Source: Butyrivibrio sp. (GTDB lineage: Bacteria; Bacillota; Clostridia; Lachnospirales; Lachnospiraceae). Taken from it: DNA of 48,926 bases. The position numbers were made by a program, and so were the translations under genes. Shown one piece after another: positions 16,713 through 25,283 of this stretch (positions within the stretch are counted from its first letter, which is position 1; each line of letters begins with the position of its first letter). Where the stretch lies: NCBI GenBank assembly GCA_014799955.1, contig JAAVHB010000133.1, forward strand, positions 1 to 48,926. The letters are read 5' to 3'. The notes beneath the pieces are model-generated. The model did not search any database. It had not been told where the DNA came from and worked only from the letters and a program-made list of their open reading frames with translations.

Positions 16713-17567
16713 TTAATTTCTGGGGCGTGTAAATCCCTCGCCCATAACCTCGCTGACGCGGTTTACAATCATAAAGGCGTTCGGGTCAAGTTCCTTGACG
16801 ATACGGTGTATTTTAATAATTTCCCTGTTGGATACGACGGAGAGCAGCATTTCGGTGTCTTTTTCAAGGTATCCGGTGCGGCTCTGAACCATCGTAACGC
16901 CGCGGTCAAGCTCCGCAAAAATAGAATCGCGGATTTTGAGCGTGTGCGGGCTTATAATTTTAACCTGCATCATTGTTTTGCCGATGAGCTGGAATTTATC
17001 GATTACTATGGAGTAAATAAGCACGAGAACCACACCGTAAAGCACGTTGTCTCCGAAATTCCATATTGCCTGAAGAAAAAGCACGATTATATCCATGACG
17101 TATATCATTGTCGATAAGGGAAGCCTCAGATATTTGTGAACAACCAGCGGGGGAACATCCATACCGCCGCTCGAGGCGCCGGCACGCAGCACAATCCCTA
17201 CGCCCGCTCCGATTAAAAGTCCGCCCATAACGGTGCAGAGAAAAATATTCTCGGTTATAATATATCCGGCAGAAACGCGTTCTATAAGCCATATGGCGGC
17301 AGGATAGCATAAGGAGCTTAAAATGGTGGTGGCGGCAAATTGCTTGCCCAGCAGAATCAGTCCGGTTATAAGCATCGCGATATTGAATATAAATACAAAG
17401 GCGGAAACCGGAATTCCGCTTATTCTGTGAACGAACAGTCCGAGTCCGGAGGTTCCTCCCGTGATAAGTCCCGACGGAACGACAAAAAGAGTAAAGCCGG
17501 CTGCATCTATAATGTTGCCGGCTATAATCATCAGTATTTTCACAATGAACATACTTTTCTTTTTCAT
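16713..17567 (-). CDS. YitT-family membrane protein (DUF161/DUF2179)
   Basis: 284 aa: about six hydrophobic segments between residues 8 and 195 (for example ILMIIAGNIIDAAGFTLFVV and GLLIGAGVGIVLRAGASSGG), then a soluble C-terminal DUF2179 domain from ~205 (VKIISPHTLKIRDSIFAELD, then VVSNREIIKIHRIVKELDPN). The family is a widespread Firmicute integral membrane protein, perhaps a transporter, without an agreed substrate. A longer frame up to 17621 exists, but ATG 17567 has GAGGATAA just upstream (minus strand) and MKKKSMF is a normal positively charged start. It is transcribed alone from the promoter at 17593-17621. Confidence 0.88.
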   Translation of the reverse strand: MKKKSMFIVKILMIIAGNIIDAAGFTLFVVPSGLITGGTSGLGLFVHRISGIPVSAFVFIFNIAMLITGLILLGKQFAATTILSSLCYPAAIWLIERVSAGYIITENIFLCTVMGGLLIGAGVGIVLRAGASSGGMDVPPLVVHKYLRLPLSTMIYVMDIIVLFLQAIWNFGDNVLYGVVLVLIYSIVIDKFQLIGKTMMQVKIISPHTLKIRDSIFAELDRGVTMVQSRTGYLEKDTEMLLSVVSNREIIKIHRIVKELDPNAFMIVNRVSEVMGEGFTRPRN

Positions 17568-17592
17568 AATTTTATCCTCACCAAACAATGTA

Positions 17593-17621
17593 AATATATC
17601 AGATTTCGGCGGCAATTTCAA
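17593..17621 (-). promoter_or_regulatory. Promoter of the YitT gene
   Basis: On the minus strand TTGAAA (17616-17621), 17 bp, TATATT (17593-17598), with a TGA extension before the -10. It lies 26 bp ahead of the start. Confidence 0.65.
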
Positions 17622-17686
17622 TAAATATGTGACCTTTTTTCCAAAAAAACTCTCTATATTATCAGAATGATTTTGGGAGCTTTAAG

Positions 17687-18217
17687 GTGGATAAGGAAAG
17701 TACCGACAAAATAGCGGCGGCATACAGCCGTATGTATTCCGTATTGTATAACGCCGCGTTTTCGCGGCTTCATGACAGAGATATTGCCTGTGACCTGGTG
17801 AACGATGCTTTCGTGGAGGTGTTAAGACACAGGCGATGGTGGTGCGCGCAGAAATGCTCCGTACAGGATAAATATCTTCAAGCTGCCTGTGAAAGGCTCT
17901 GCGGCGCTTATCTTCGTAAAGAGCGAAAACACTTTTACATATCCTATGATGAAAAAAAGGAATCGGGCGCCGCCGAAGGCGGAATCGCGCTTGCGGAGCT
18001 TAGGCAAAGCCTTGATAAATGCATGGAGCTTCTTGACCCCGTGGAGCGCAGGCTCATACGAGGGAAGTATTTTGAAAACTACGGCACAAAACAGCTTGCC
18101 GCGCTTATCGGGATAAGCGAAGCCAATGTGCTTCAAAGACTTGTCAGAGCCAGAAGGAGGCTTAAGGCAATTTTTGAGCGCTGCGGGATAACGGAAGAAT
18201 TAATCTCTTCTGAATAA
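17687..18217 (+). CDS. ECF-like sigma-70 family factor
   Basis: 176 aa. Region 2-like residues ~8-75 ([25 protein letters not shown], of which [11 protein letters not shown] is the sigma-2 core) and region 4-like residues ~110-165 ([20 protein letters not shown], then [20 protein letters not shown], a helix-turn-helix). The layout fits a small RNA polymerase sigma factor directing a regulon. The start is GTG 17687 with GGGAG seven bases upstream. No anti-sigma gene is adjacent: the next gene is on the other strand and its 3' end overlaps this one by 18 bp. Divergent from the YitT gene. Targets unknown; sporulation or envelope stress are possibilities only. Confidence 0.75.
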   Translation: MDKESTDKIAAAYSRMYSVLYNAAFSRLHDRDIACDLVNDAFVEVLRHRRWWCAQKCSVQDKYLQAACERLCGAYLRKERKHFYISYDEKKESGAAEGGIALAELRQSLDKCMELLDPVERRLIRGKYFENYGTKQLAALIGISEANVLQRLVRARRRLKAIFERCGITEELISSE

Positions 18218-19438
18218 ATCCCTTGTATATATCCTGTCCTTGACGTCGTTAAGTTCATTATCATATCGGTTGGCGACAATCAGGCTTGACTGCTGTTTAA
18301 ACTGCTGTAAATCATTGACAATTAAGCTTCCGAAAAAATAGCTTCCGTCCGGCAGGGAAGGCTCATATATGATTATTTTTACGCCCTTTGCCTTAAGGCG
18401 CTTCATAACGCCCTGTATGGAGCTTTGGCGGAAATTATCCGACTTGCTTTTCATTACAAGCCTGTAAATGCCTATAACTGTTGAATTCTCGCTTGGGGTG
18501 CTGTATTGGTTGTCGGAATCATACATATGGTAGCCCGATTTTTTGAGAATCTGAGCCGCGATGAAATCCTTTCTTGTCGTGTTGCTCTGTACGATTGCCT
18601 CAATCAAATTGTTGGGCACGTTATCGTAATTTGCGAGAAGCTGTTTGGTGTCCTTGGGAAGGCAGTAGCCGCCGTATCCGAACGAGGGGTTATTATAGAA
18701 ATCCCCTATTCTCGGGTCTGAGCACACGCCCTTGATAATTGTGCCGGTATCCAGCCCCTTCAGTTCCGAATATGTATCAAGCTCGTTGAAATACGCGACG
18801 CGTAGCGCGAGGTAGGTATTTGAAAAAAGCTTTATTGCCTCCGCTTCCGTGCATCCCGCGTATAAAACGTCGATGTTTTCCTTTAACGCCGACTCGCAGA
18901 GCAGCTCTCCGAATTTTTCAGCCTTTATTCTGAGATTTTCATTGTCCGAATCAAAGCCGAGTATTATTCTTGAAGGATACAGGTTGTCGTATAACGCCTT
19001 TGTTTCCCTTAAAAATTCGGGCGAGAATATTATGTCCAAATCCCTGTATTTTTCACGCATTTTTTTCGTGAAGCCTACGGGAACCGTGGATTTTATGATA
19101 ACGGTGGATTGTCCGCCGGAGGAATTTACGGTTTCTATTATCTCTTCTACGGAGCTTGTGTCAAAAAAATTCTTTTCCGAGTCGTAATTTGTCGGGGTGG
19201 CAATAACCACATAGTCGGCGTGTTCAAAACAGGCTTTGTCATCCGTTGCCGTGATATTCAAAGCCTTGGTTTTAAAATACTCCTCTATATATTCGTCCTG
19301 AATAGGCGAGCATCTTCTGTTAATCATTTCGATTTTGCTCTGAGAAATATCATAGGCGGTAACCTTGTTTTTCTGAGCGAGCAGCACTCCCAAAGAAATT
19401 CCAACATATCCCATGCCGGCGATAACTATATCGGTCAT
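18200..19438 (-). CDS. UDP-glucose/nucleotide-sugar 6-dehydrogenase
   Basis: 412 aa with all three domains of the UDPGDH family. The NAD-binding N-terminus is [18 protein letters not shown] (GxGxxG). The central region has STVPVGFT near residue 115, SPEFLRE near 137 and the catalytic cysteine in [11 protein letters not shown] near 250. The C-terminal UDP-binding domain includes [14 protein letters not shown]. It oxidises UDP-glucose to UDP-glucuronate with two NAD. UDP-glucuronate would feed the 4-epimerase of the glycosylation cluster (8134-9117), though the gene is separate and on the opposite strand. The stop overlaps the end of the convergent sigma gene by 18 bp. An AAAGGAG site lies upstream of ATG 19438. 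Confidence 0.92.
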   Translation of the reverse strand: MTDIVIAGMGYVGISLGVLLAQKNKVTAYDISQSKIEMINRRCSPIQDEYIEEYFKTKALNITATDDKACFEHADYVVIATPTNYDSEKNFFDTSSVEEIIETVNSSGGQSTVIIKSTVPVGFTKKMREKYRDLDIIFSPEFLRETKALYDNLYPSRIILGFDSDNENLRIKAEKFGELLCESALKENIDVLYAGCTEAEAIKLFSNTYLALRVAYFNELDTYSELKGLDTGTIIKGVCSDPRIGDFYNNPSFGYGGYCLPKDTKQLLANYDNVPNNLIEAIVQSNTTRKDFIAAQILKKSGYHMYDSDNQYSTPSENSTVIGIYRLVMKSKSDNFRQSSIQGVMKRLKAKGVKIIIYEPSLPDGSYFFGSLIVNDLQQFKQQSSLIVANRYDNELNDVKDRIYTRDLFRRD

Positions 19439-19503
19439 TTGTAATCTCCTTTAGCATAACGTAAGTGTCAAAATACACCATTGTAAATTTATCTACTGCT
19501 AAA

Positions 19504-19532
19504 ATTATACCACAAGAGGCGGTCTTTCACAA
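19504..19532 (-). promoter_or_regulatory. Promoter of the UDP-glucose dehydrogenase gene
   Basis: Minus strand: TTGTGA (19527-19532), 17-bp spacer, TATAAT (19504-19509), about 65 bp before the start. Confidence 0.65.
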
Positions 19533-19570
19533 TAAAAGACTTGAGGGATGACAGTCCTGTTTTTGAACAA

Positions 19571-19600
19571 AAAAAGAGAACAGCGCGCTGTTCTCTTTTT
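19571..19600. terminator. Terminator after the FliD-like gene
   Basis: Perfect 30-bp palindrome: AAAAAGAGAACAGCG against CGCTGTTCTCTTTTT. It follows the FliD-like gene on the minus strand, separates it from the UDP-glucose dehydrogenase promoter, and can work in both directions. Confidence 0.88.
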
Positions 19601-19630
19601 CTATCCTATAAAGCTTTGGGATACCGTTTT

Positions 19631-20914
19631 TTAGCAATATCCGTTGTACATCATGCCCGTGTACATTGACGTCGTGTAGGGGTCAACGCTGGGACGGAGA
19701 GGATGTCTGTAGCTCACTATTGATTTGTTGATGTATTCCATCGGATTAATCATTATTGATTTGGCTTTACTCTGAAGGGCATTTTTGAATTTGCCTATCT
19801 GGGAAAGCGTGTTAATCAAATCGCCCTCGTCCGAGGAACGCCGCAGTATGCCGTCGTCCACCTTTATAAGTCCGTCATCGCCTACCGAAAGTCCGTTGGC
19901 GCTCAGTACGTCGTTATAATTGGCGGCGATAGCTGTCAAATCGCCGTAAAGCCGTTTACTTCCTATGCTTGAACCTTCTTTGGCAAGAAGAGTCAATCTG
20001 TTATAGTTGTCGGCAAGCTCGTGAAGACCGTCCACAAGAGAGTCCAGGTTTTGCTTAAGCCCTACCTTCACGGTTTCACCGTCGGCGTTTACATCCTTAA
20101 GAGTGACTGAAAATTCCCTGTCAACCGTAAATGTGTTGGAGGATGAAACCTTGGTCTCGCCGTTTAATTCAAATACGGCGTTGGAAGGGTACATACTTGT
20201 ATTGTTAAGTCCGAAAGCCTCAACCGCTCCGGCTAACGCCGTCCTGTCCTCGGAATCGTCTGTCACGGTGAAAATAACCGGCTTGTCACCCACGCCCGTC
20301 ATATTCGAGGTGAGTGCGAGTGAAGTACGTCCGTCAGCATTGGTATTGACCGCGGCCTTTAATCCGATATTGGATTTATTGATAAGTCTTGCAAGCTTGT
20401 TCTGTATGTCGCGGTTGTTCTCGCCGTCTTTTACCGAAAACTGCAATTCGTATGTAATTGATGAAATATTAACATCGAAGGAATATGTTCCGCTGAAAAG
20501 ATTGCGCGCTCCGGGGCTTAAATACTTGCCGATGTTCACCTGAGGGGAGGCAAGCTGCTTTACCGACAGCTCAAACTGCTTTGAGGCTCCCGCCGAGGTG
20601 TTGTCGCCGATATATTCCGCGGAAAGCACGTCGTTGTTGCTGGATTGGGCAATGCTCTTGAAAGTCATGCTGCCGCTCTCGGCGTCAGTTAAGTCTGCCG
20701 CTATCTCGGAAAGGCTCTTGGCGCTTTCCTTAATGTCGATGGCACGCTTCTGAACAGCCTCCGGATTGTCTATTTTGTAGAAAGGGCTGAATCTGTTAAT
20801 CTTAACAATATTATTATAGATGTCTTTGAGTTCGCTTTTTTTATGGGCGTTGTGCTTGGAATACGGACGCATTCCATACTCCGCCATATAATAAGAGTAG
20901 ACGTTGCTAATCAT
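19631..20914 (-). CDS. FliD/HAP2-like flagellar filament cap or related protein
   Basis: 427 aa, shorter than most FliD proteins. The pattern fits HAP2: helical N-terminus (SAKSLSEIAADLTD near residue 65), a Ser/Asn/Gly-rich beta middle with GDNTSAGASKQFELSVKQLA near 103 and ENNRDIQNKLARLINKSNIG near 163, and a helical region near the C-terminus (LVDGLHELADNYNRLTLLA, then LISTLSQIGKFKNALQSKAK-type segments). The tail is rich in Tyr and Met. It has no signal peptide, as expected for a flagellar export substrate. GGAGGTGA precedes ATG 20914. It is transcribed alone from a sigma-A-like promoter; no clear sigma-28 site was seen. Lack of neighbouring flagellar genes leaves an accessory role possible. 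Confidence 0.6.
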   Translation of the reverse strand: MISNVYSYYMAEYGMRPYSKHNAHKKSELKDIYNNIVKINRFSPFYKIDNPEAVQKRAIDIKESAKSLSEIAADLTDAESGSMTFKSIAQSSNNDVLSAEYIGDNTSAGASKQFELSVKQLASPQVNIGKYLSPGARNLFSGTYSFDVNISSITYELQFSVKDGENNRDIQNKLARLINKSNIGLKAAVNTNADGRTSLALTSNMTGVGDKPVIFTVTDDSEDRTALAGAVEAFGLNNTSMYPSNAVFELNGETKVSSSNTFTVDREFSVTLKDVNADGETVKVGLKQNLDSLVDGLHELADNYNRLTLLAKEGSSIGSKRLYGDLTAIAANYNDVLSANGLSVGDDGLIKVDDGILRRSSDEGDLINTLSQIGKFKNALQSKAKSIMINPMEYINKSIVSYRHPLRPSVDPYTTSMYTGMMYNGYC

Positions 20915-20979
20915 AACAGTTCACCTCCTTGTCTGCTTATGATTAAGAAATCCTGATAAAAATCCATTTTTACTATTAC

Positions 20980-21008
20980 ATTATATTACACGAAACTGAG
21001 TTTGTCAC
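20980..21008 (-). promoter_or_regulatory. Promoter of the FliD-like gene
   Basis: Minus strand: GTGACA (21003-21008), 17 bp, TATAAT (20980-20985), giving a leader of roughly 60 nt before ATG 20914. Confidence 0.65.
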
Positions 21009-21054
21009 CCTTTTTTTGGAAAAAATACATAAAAAAACAATGTGGCGCGCGGGC

Positions 21055-21083
21055 TTGAAAACAATGAGTTCATGGGCTATACT
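21055..21083 (+). promoter_or_regulatory. Promoter of the RarA/MgsA gene
   Basis: TTGAAA (21055-21060), 17 bp, TATACT (21078-21083), 75 bp before ATG 21159; divergent from the FliD-like promoter. Confidence 0.65.
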
Positions 21084-21158
21084 GAATATCAGATTGGAAG
21101 ATAACGGAGCCAGGCCGGAACAGCTGTAACCTTGACCGGTATAAGAGGAGAATGCCGT

Positions 21159-22484
21159 ATGGAACAAATGAGTTTTTTTGACAGGAGCGTGCCGAGACCG
21201 CTTGCGGCGAGGCTCAGACCCGAGACGCTTGAGGAGTATGTGGGGCAGTCGCATCTTCTGGGAGCGGGAAAGGTGCTGCGCCGCCTGATTGAGAGCGACC
21301 AGATATCCTCGATGATTTTCTGGGGTCCTCCCGGAGTGGGAAAGACGACGCTGGCAAGGATTATAGCAAACCGGACGAAGGCGTCCTTTATAGATTTTTC
21401 GGCGGTTACGAGCGGAATCAAGGAAATCCGCACGGTCATGCAGCAGGCTGAGGACAACCGCAGTCTCGGGGAGCGGACGATTGTTTTTGTTGATGAGATA
21501 CACCGCTTCAACAAGGCGCAGCAGGATGCGTTTCTTCCGTTTGTGGAAAAGGGCAGTATAATTTTAATCGGGGCGACGACCGAAAATCCGTCCTTTGAGA
21601 TTAACGGGGCTCTTTTGTCAAGGTGCAAGGTATTTGTGCTTCAGGCGCTTAAAACGGACGAGCTTGTCGGCTTGCTTTTGCGCGCGCTTAAGGACGTGCG
21701 GGGCTTCGGCGGTCAACGTGTGCTTATTGAGCCGAAAATGCTTGAGGCGATTGCGGTATTTGCAAACGGAGACGCGAGGACGGCTCTGTCCACTCTTGAG
21801 ATGGTTGTGTTAAACGGGGAGCTTGACGGCGACGGCACCGTTACGGTCACGGAGGAAACCCTTGAACAGTGTACCTCAAGAAAATCCCTTCTTTACGATA
21901 AGAAGGGCGAGGAGCATTACAATCTGATTTCCGCTCTTCACAAATCAATGAGAAATTCCGATCCGGATGCTGCCGTTTACTGGCTTGCGAGAATGCTTGA
22001 GGCGGGGGAGGACCCGCTTTATGTGGCTCGCAGAGTGACGCGTTTTGCGAGCGAGGACGTGGGGCTTGCAGACCCGCGCGCGCTGGAAATTGCCGTTGCC
22101 GCGTATCAGGCTTGCCATTTTATCGGAATGCCCGAGTGCTCGGTGCATCTTACAGAAGCGGTGGTGTATATGTCGATGGCTCCCAAGTCGAACGCTCTGT
22201 ACACCGCGTACGAAACAGCCAAGGTTGACGCGAATACGCAGCTCTCGGAGCCGGTGCCTCTTGTAATCCGCAATGCCGTGACGGATTTGATGGCGGATTT
22301 GAATTACGGAAAGGGTTACCAGTACGCGCATGACACCGAGGAGAAGCTTACGAATATGCAGTGCCTGCCGGATTCTTTACTGGGACGCGAATACTATAAG
22401 CCCACCGAGCAGGGGGCGGAGGCGCGCGTGAAGGAGCGGCTTGAAGCGATAAAGGAATGGAAAAAACGGAATATGAGGAATTGA
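21159..22484 (+). CDS. rarA: Replication-associated recombination protein A (RarA/MgsA AAA+ ATPase)
   Basis: 441-aa clamp-loader-like ATPase that acts at stalled replication forks with single-strand binding protein. Walker A GPPGVGKTT near residues 56-64, Walker B IVFVDEIHRFNKAQQDAFLP near 108, sensor-1 LIGATTENPSFEIN near 136 and the RarA-specific C-terminal tetramerisation part (RSDPDAAVYWLARMLEAGED-like, ASEDVGLADPRAL, FIGMPEC). Length is typical. A frame from 21132 could add nine residues, but ATG 21159 with GAGGAG at 21145-21150 is the natural start and gives the standard MEQMSFFD N-terminus. Monocistronic, bounded by its own promoter and a terminator. Confidence 0.95.
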   Translation: MEQMSFFDRSVPRPLAARLRPETLEEYVGQSHLLGAGKVLRRLIESDQISSMIFWGPPGVGKTTLARIIANRTKASFIDFSAVTSGIKEIRTVMQQAEDNRSLGERTIVFVDEIHRFNKAQQDAFLPFVEKGSIILIGATTENPSFEINGALLSRCKVFVLQALKTDELVGLLLRALKDVRGFGGQRVLIEPKMLEAIAVFANGDARTALSTLEMVVLNGELDGDGTVTVTEETLEQCTSRKSLLYDKKGEEHYNLISALHKSMRNSDPDAAVYWLARMLEAGEDPLYVARRVTRFASEDVGLADPRALEIAVAAYQACHFIGMPECSVHLTEAVVYMSMAPKSNALYTAYETAKVDANTQLSEPVPLVIRNAVTDLMADLNYGKGYQYAHDTEEKLTNMQCLPDSLLGREYYKPTEQGAEARVKERLEAIKEWKKRNMRN

Positions 22485-22485
22485 T

Positions 22486-22524
22486 AAAACAGGGCGAAAA
22501 TATGAGTGTTTCCGCCCTGTTTTT
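22486..22524. terminator. Convergent terminator between rarA and the AAC(3)-family gene
   Basis: AAAACAGGGCG (22486-22496) pairs with CGCCCTGTTTT (22513-22523), with T and A runs at the two sides, so it can serve both genes. Confidence 0.88.
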
Positions 22525-22530
22525 GTATGC

Positions 22531-23271
22531 TCAGATATATGCGGAAATATCGGTTACAAAGGAATAAGGCTCGGCGCGCATTTTTGACAGTGCTGCCGAA
22601 AGAAGTGCGCGTGTGTCAATCAGGTAAGCGTTTGCCGAAAGAAGCTTTCCCTTCCGTATATCGGGAGCCTCAAGTATGTATTCGATGCGCTGAAATTCCG
22701 AACCCCAGCCGTAGTCGTCGTTCAGCGTGTATTCCCGATTCTCGCCGTTTACGGTAAAGGAGCTTCTGACCTGACGGATATAGGGCGGTTTTACAATGTC
22801 CTCAACGCCGTGCATGAAGGTGCAGGAATCGAGAATGTCTCCGATAAAGAGCAGCTTTCCTCTGTAAAGCGGAAGAAGCATGAACGGGGAGTGGGGACCG
22901 ACGGCGGTATCGTCCATGAAATGACCGACAGTCAGAGTATGCGCGAGCCTTCCCCTTGCGCATACCGAATGGGTGGGATTCACGCTGCGCTCCACACCGT
23001 CCGTATGCATGAATACTTTTGGCAGCAGACCGATGCACGGTTCGGTTCGGGCGCTGTCAAACACCGGATGCTCGGAAGTCACATTATCATATGTAAGCGC
23101 GGGCATAAGCAGGGTGCCGTCTTCGCCCAGAACCTCTTCGATATCCTGTATGATTTCCTCGGGAGTACAGTCGGTTTGCAGGGCTTTCATGGAAGAATGT
23201 ACAAGCACGGTATCGCCGGGCATTACTCCAAGTAAGGATAAATCGTTTTTAAATTTTTCGTTGTCTGTCAT
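22531..23271 (-). CDS. AAC(3)-family N-acetyltransferase
   Basis: 246 aa of the antibiotic N-acetyltransferase (AAC(3)/YokD) superfamily: VLVHSSMKAL near residue 22, GTLLMPALTYDN near 52, SVNPTHSVCARG near 96, VGPHSPFMLL near 123 and TFMHGVED near 150. These form the acetyl-CoA site and the conserved His region. Classic members acetylate the 3-amino group of deoxystreptamine aminoglycosides; many chromosomal relatives have other or unknown substrates, so resistance should not be assumed. GGAGGAAA precedes ATG 23271. The MerR-type gene ends 43 bp upstream on the same strand, so the two are likely co-transcribed. Confidence 0.85.
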   Translation of the reverse strand: MTDNEKFKNDLSLLGVMPGDTVLVHSSMKALQTDCTPEEIIQDIEEVLGEDGTLLMPALTYDNVTSEHPVFDSARTEPCIGLLPKVFMHTDGVERSVNPTHSVCARGRLAHTLTVGHFMDDTAVGPHSPFMLLPLYRGKLLFIGDILDSCTFMHGVEDIVKPPYIRQVRSSFTVNGENREYTLNDDYGWGSEFQRIEYILEAPDIRKGKLLSANAYLIDTRALLSAALSKMRAEPYSFVTDISAYI

Positions 23272-23314
23272 TTTGTTTTCCTCCTGAAATCGTTTTGCGG
23301 GAGGCAGGCGAGGC

Positions 23315-24262
23315 TTATTTTGGCTTTATCGGCAGAAGAAGGTCTATTTTTCCGTCGATTCCGTTTAAGGGCCAGTCCGTGTGTGCCGAATACACCCAGT
23401 TAAGATGCTCCTCAAGACAGCCGCCCATATTGAGTCTGGCGTTGTCGCTGTAATCAGCCTGATAGCGCCCGTTGTTTTCTATCCAGCTTTTCAGAAAATC
23501 CCATTCAAAGAAATCGGGAAAATTTACGGTATACGCCGCGTAAAGTCCTCCGTCAAAGTGTTTTTTTGACAGGGGAGCGGGCACCTCCATATCGCCGGGT
23601 ATTGTCACCCAGTCCTCGTAGCCGTGAAGCATTCCGTCATCTCCGTAGTCGGGACTGTTGAAGCCGAACAGACGGGAGTCGGGTTTCTTTTCGTAAAGCC
23701 TTTCGGAGCGCACAAATTTATCCATGACGTCCCCGACCTTTTCTTCGGGGTTCTCACCGATATACTGATAAGACGCAACCGTGCACGGCGGCAGCAATAC
23801 GATTCGGATATGGCTTTCCTTTTCGGCGTAGGCTGATTTACCGTCATCGTTTAGCCGATGCTTCTCAAGCGGAAGAAGCGCCGTCATTTCCTCAATTACA
23901 TCTTCCGTCAAAAAATCCGTATCTTCCTTTGATTGAAGCAGTTCCGAAAGTTTGCCTAGGGCTTGCTTTACCGTCTGCATTGACGAGATGCACTGTTCGG
24001 TGTCGGTAAGCGCTTCTTTAAGAATGCGGGCAGCCTCCTGTCTGCCTCCGTCCGTTATGGCGCGGATTTTTTTGAGCGGAAGACGGAGCCTGCGCAAGGT
24101 GATGATTTGCCGGATACGCCTGACGGCGTTTTCGTCATATACGCGGTAAGCATAATCTTCTGTATGCGTACTTTCAATCATGCCCTCTTTTTCGTAGTAT
24201 CGGAGCATTCTTGCGGAAATTCCGAACTTTTTTGAAACCTCACTGATTGTCATATGAGCCAT
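23315..24262 (-). CDS. MerR-family regulator with effector-binding domain
   Basis: 315 aa. The N-terminal winged helix is classic MerR (TISEVSKKFGISARMLRYYE, then GMIESTHTEDYAYRVYDENA), followed by a dimerisation coiled coil to ~residue 130. A C-terminal half from ~150 contains IRIVLLPPCTVASYQYIGEN and later FDGGLYAAYTVN and WVYSAHTDWPLNG, resembling a GyrI-like/AraC_E_bind small-molecule domain. AAGGAG eight bases before ATG 24262 sets the start. The gene has a 19-bp-spaced promoter typical of MerR autoregulation and leads into an AAC(3)-type gene, suggesting ligand-dependent control of that gene. The ligand is not predictable. Confidence 0.88.
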   Translation of the reverse strand: MAHMTISEVSKKFGISARMLRYYEKEGMIESTHTEDYAYRVYDENAVRRIRQIITLRRLRLPLKKIRAITDGGRQEAARILKEALTDTEQCISSMQTVKQALGKLSELLQSKEDTDFLTEDVIEEMTALLPLEKHRLNDDGKSAYAEKESHIRIVLLPPCTVASYQYIGENPEEKVGDVMDKFVRSERLYEKKPDSRLFGFNSPDYGDDGMLHGYEDWVTIPGDMEVPAPLSKKHFDGGLYAAYTVNFPDFFEWDFLKSWIENNGRYQADYSDNARLNMGGCLEEHLNWVYSAHTDWPLNGIDGKIDLLLPIKPK

Positions 24263-24283
24263 CGCTTTGTCTCCTTGTATCTG

Positions 24284-24314
24284 AGTATAAGGTACGACAT
24301 CGTGTCAAAGTCAA
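24284..24314 (-). promoter_or_regulatory. MerR-type promoter with 19-bp spacer and dyad
   Basis: Minus strand: TTGACT (24309-24314), 19-bp spacer, TATACT (24284-24289). The spacer holds the dyad GACA-CGA-TGTC. An over-long spacer with a dyad inside is the hallmark of promoters activated by MerR proteins through DNA untwisting; its position 22 bp upstream of the regulator suggests autoregulation. Confidence 0.55.
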
Positions 24315-24322
24315 TATGCCGT

Positions 24323-25138
24323 TTATCTTGTCTTGGCGGGCGAAAATCCGAAATGTCTGCGGTAGGCGCGGTAGAACGCCGAGTAATCCTTAAAGCCGCA
24401 TTCCGAGAACGCCGAGGTCGCAGGAACGCCCGAAAGAATCATGCCTCGCGCGGCGGACAGGCGTTTGGCGGTTACATATTCCCATACCGTCGCGCCCGTT
24501 GTTTTTTTGAATATTCTGCAAAGCTGAGCCTTGCTGATATAGAAATGCCCGCATATCCCGTCGAGCGAAATCGGCTGGGAAAGATTGGCGTTTATATAAC
24601 TTATGATACTGCCGGACAGGCTTTCTTTTTCCGGGAGAGCGTGCGTTTTCGAGCGCCCGAAGGCAATGCGGATTTCGTTAAGCAGCGCGAAAAGATTGGT
24701 GACAGCCTGCAAATGCCTGTGTTCCGGGGCGGAATTCATTATATTTCTTAAAAGCGCGGCGTAAAGCCCGTCCTTGAAATCATTTTGCGTAAAAAGATTC
24801 CCGCGCCCCGCCTCGCGCGTATCGAAGGCTTCAAGGAGCAGCCCGTCCTTATCCGCGTCTTCAATCAGTGCTCTGTCAAAATGCAGCGCGAATCTCTCAT
24901 ACGGGACATTCGGTTCAACGGCGATATAATGAGCCTCGGCGCTCCGCATAATCAGCAAATCGCCGCGGTGCAGTCTGTATTCGTTCCCTTCAATATAAAA
25001 TCCGCCTCTTCCCGAAATAAAATAATATATCTCATAGGAAGGATGGTTGTGCATCGTGAAATCTCCGGGATTCGGAGTCTCGTCAAGCGTGTGATGGTAA
25101 AATAAAGTATTGTCACAGTATTCCGCAAATTTCGGCAT
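24323..25138 (-). CDS. AraC-family regulator with N-terminal cupin domain
   Basis: 271 aa. The N-terminal cupin-like ligand domain has FTMHNHPSYEIYYFISGRGG near residue 27 and LHRGDLLIMRSAEAHYI near 55. The C-terminal AraC double helix-turn-helix at ~170-268 has SQPISLDGICGHFYISKAQL, then CRIFKKTTGATVWEYVTAKR, then FSECGFKDYSAFYRAYRRHF with the closing GFSPA. It is divergent from the sugar-catabolic operon starting at 25284 and is the natural candidate activator of it. AAGGGGAGG precedes ATG 25138. Confidence 0.9.
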   Translation of the reverse strand: MPKFAEYCDNTLFYHHTLDETPNPGDFTMHNHPSYEIYYFISGRGGFYIEGNEYRLHRGDLLIMRSAEAHYIAVEPNVPYERFALHFDRALIEDADKDGLLLEAFDTREAGRGNLFTQNDFKDGLYAALLRNIMNSAPEHRHLQAVTNLFALLNEIRIAFGRSKTHALPEKESLSGSIISYINANLSQPISLDGICGHFYISKAQLCRIFKKTTGATVWEYVTAKRLSAARGMILSGVPATSAFSECGFKDYSAFYRAYRRHFGFSPAKTR

Positions 25139-25165
25139 TGAAACGCCTCCCCTTAAGTTTGTTTC

Positions 25166-25194
25166 ATTTTATAACATCCTGATAATATTTGCAA
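25166..25194 (-). promoter_or_regulatory. Promoter of the AraC-type gene
   Basis: Minus strand: TTGCAA (25189-25194), 17 bp, TAAAAT (25166-25171). On the plus strand a TATAAT at 25239-25244 before the catabolic operon has no good -35 box, consistent with activator-dependent transcription. Confidence 0.5.
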
Positions 25195-25283
25195 TGTAAT
25201 ACGCTAACAGCAGCAATTTTATTTGTTAATATTTATTATATAATGAAAACAAAAGACAATCGCAGGCAGAAAGGCGGTCAGAA

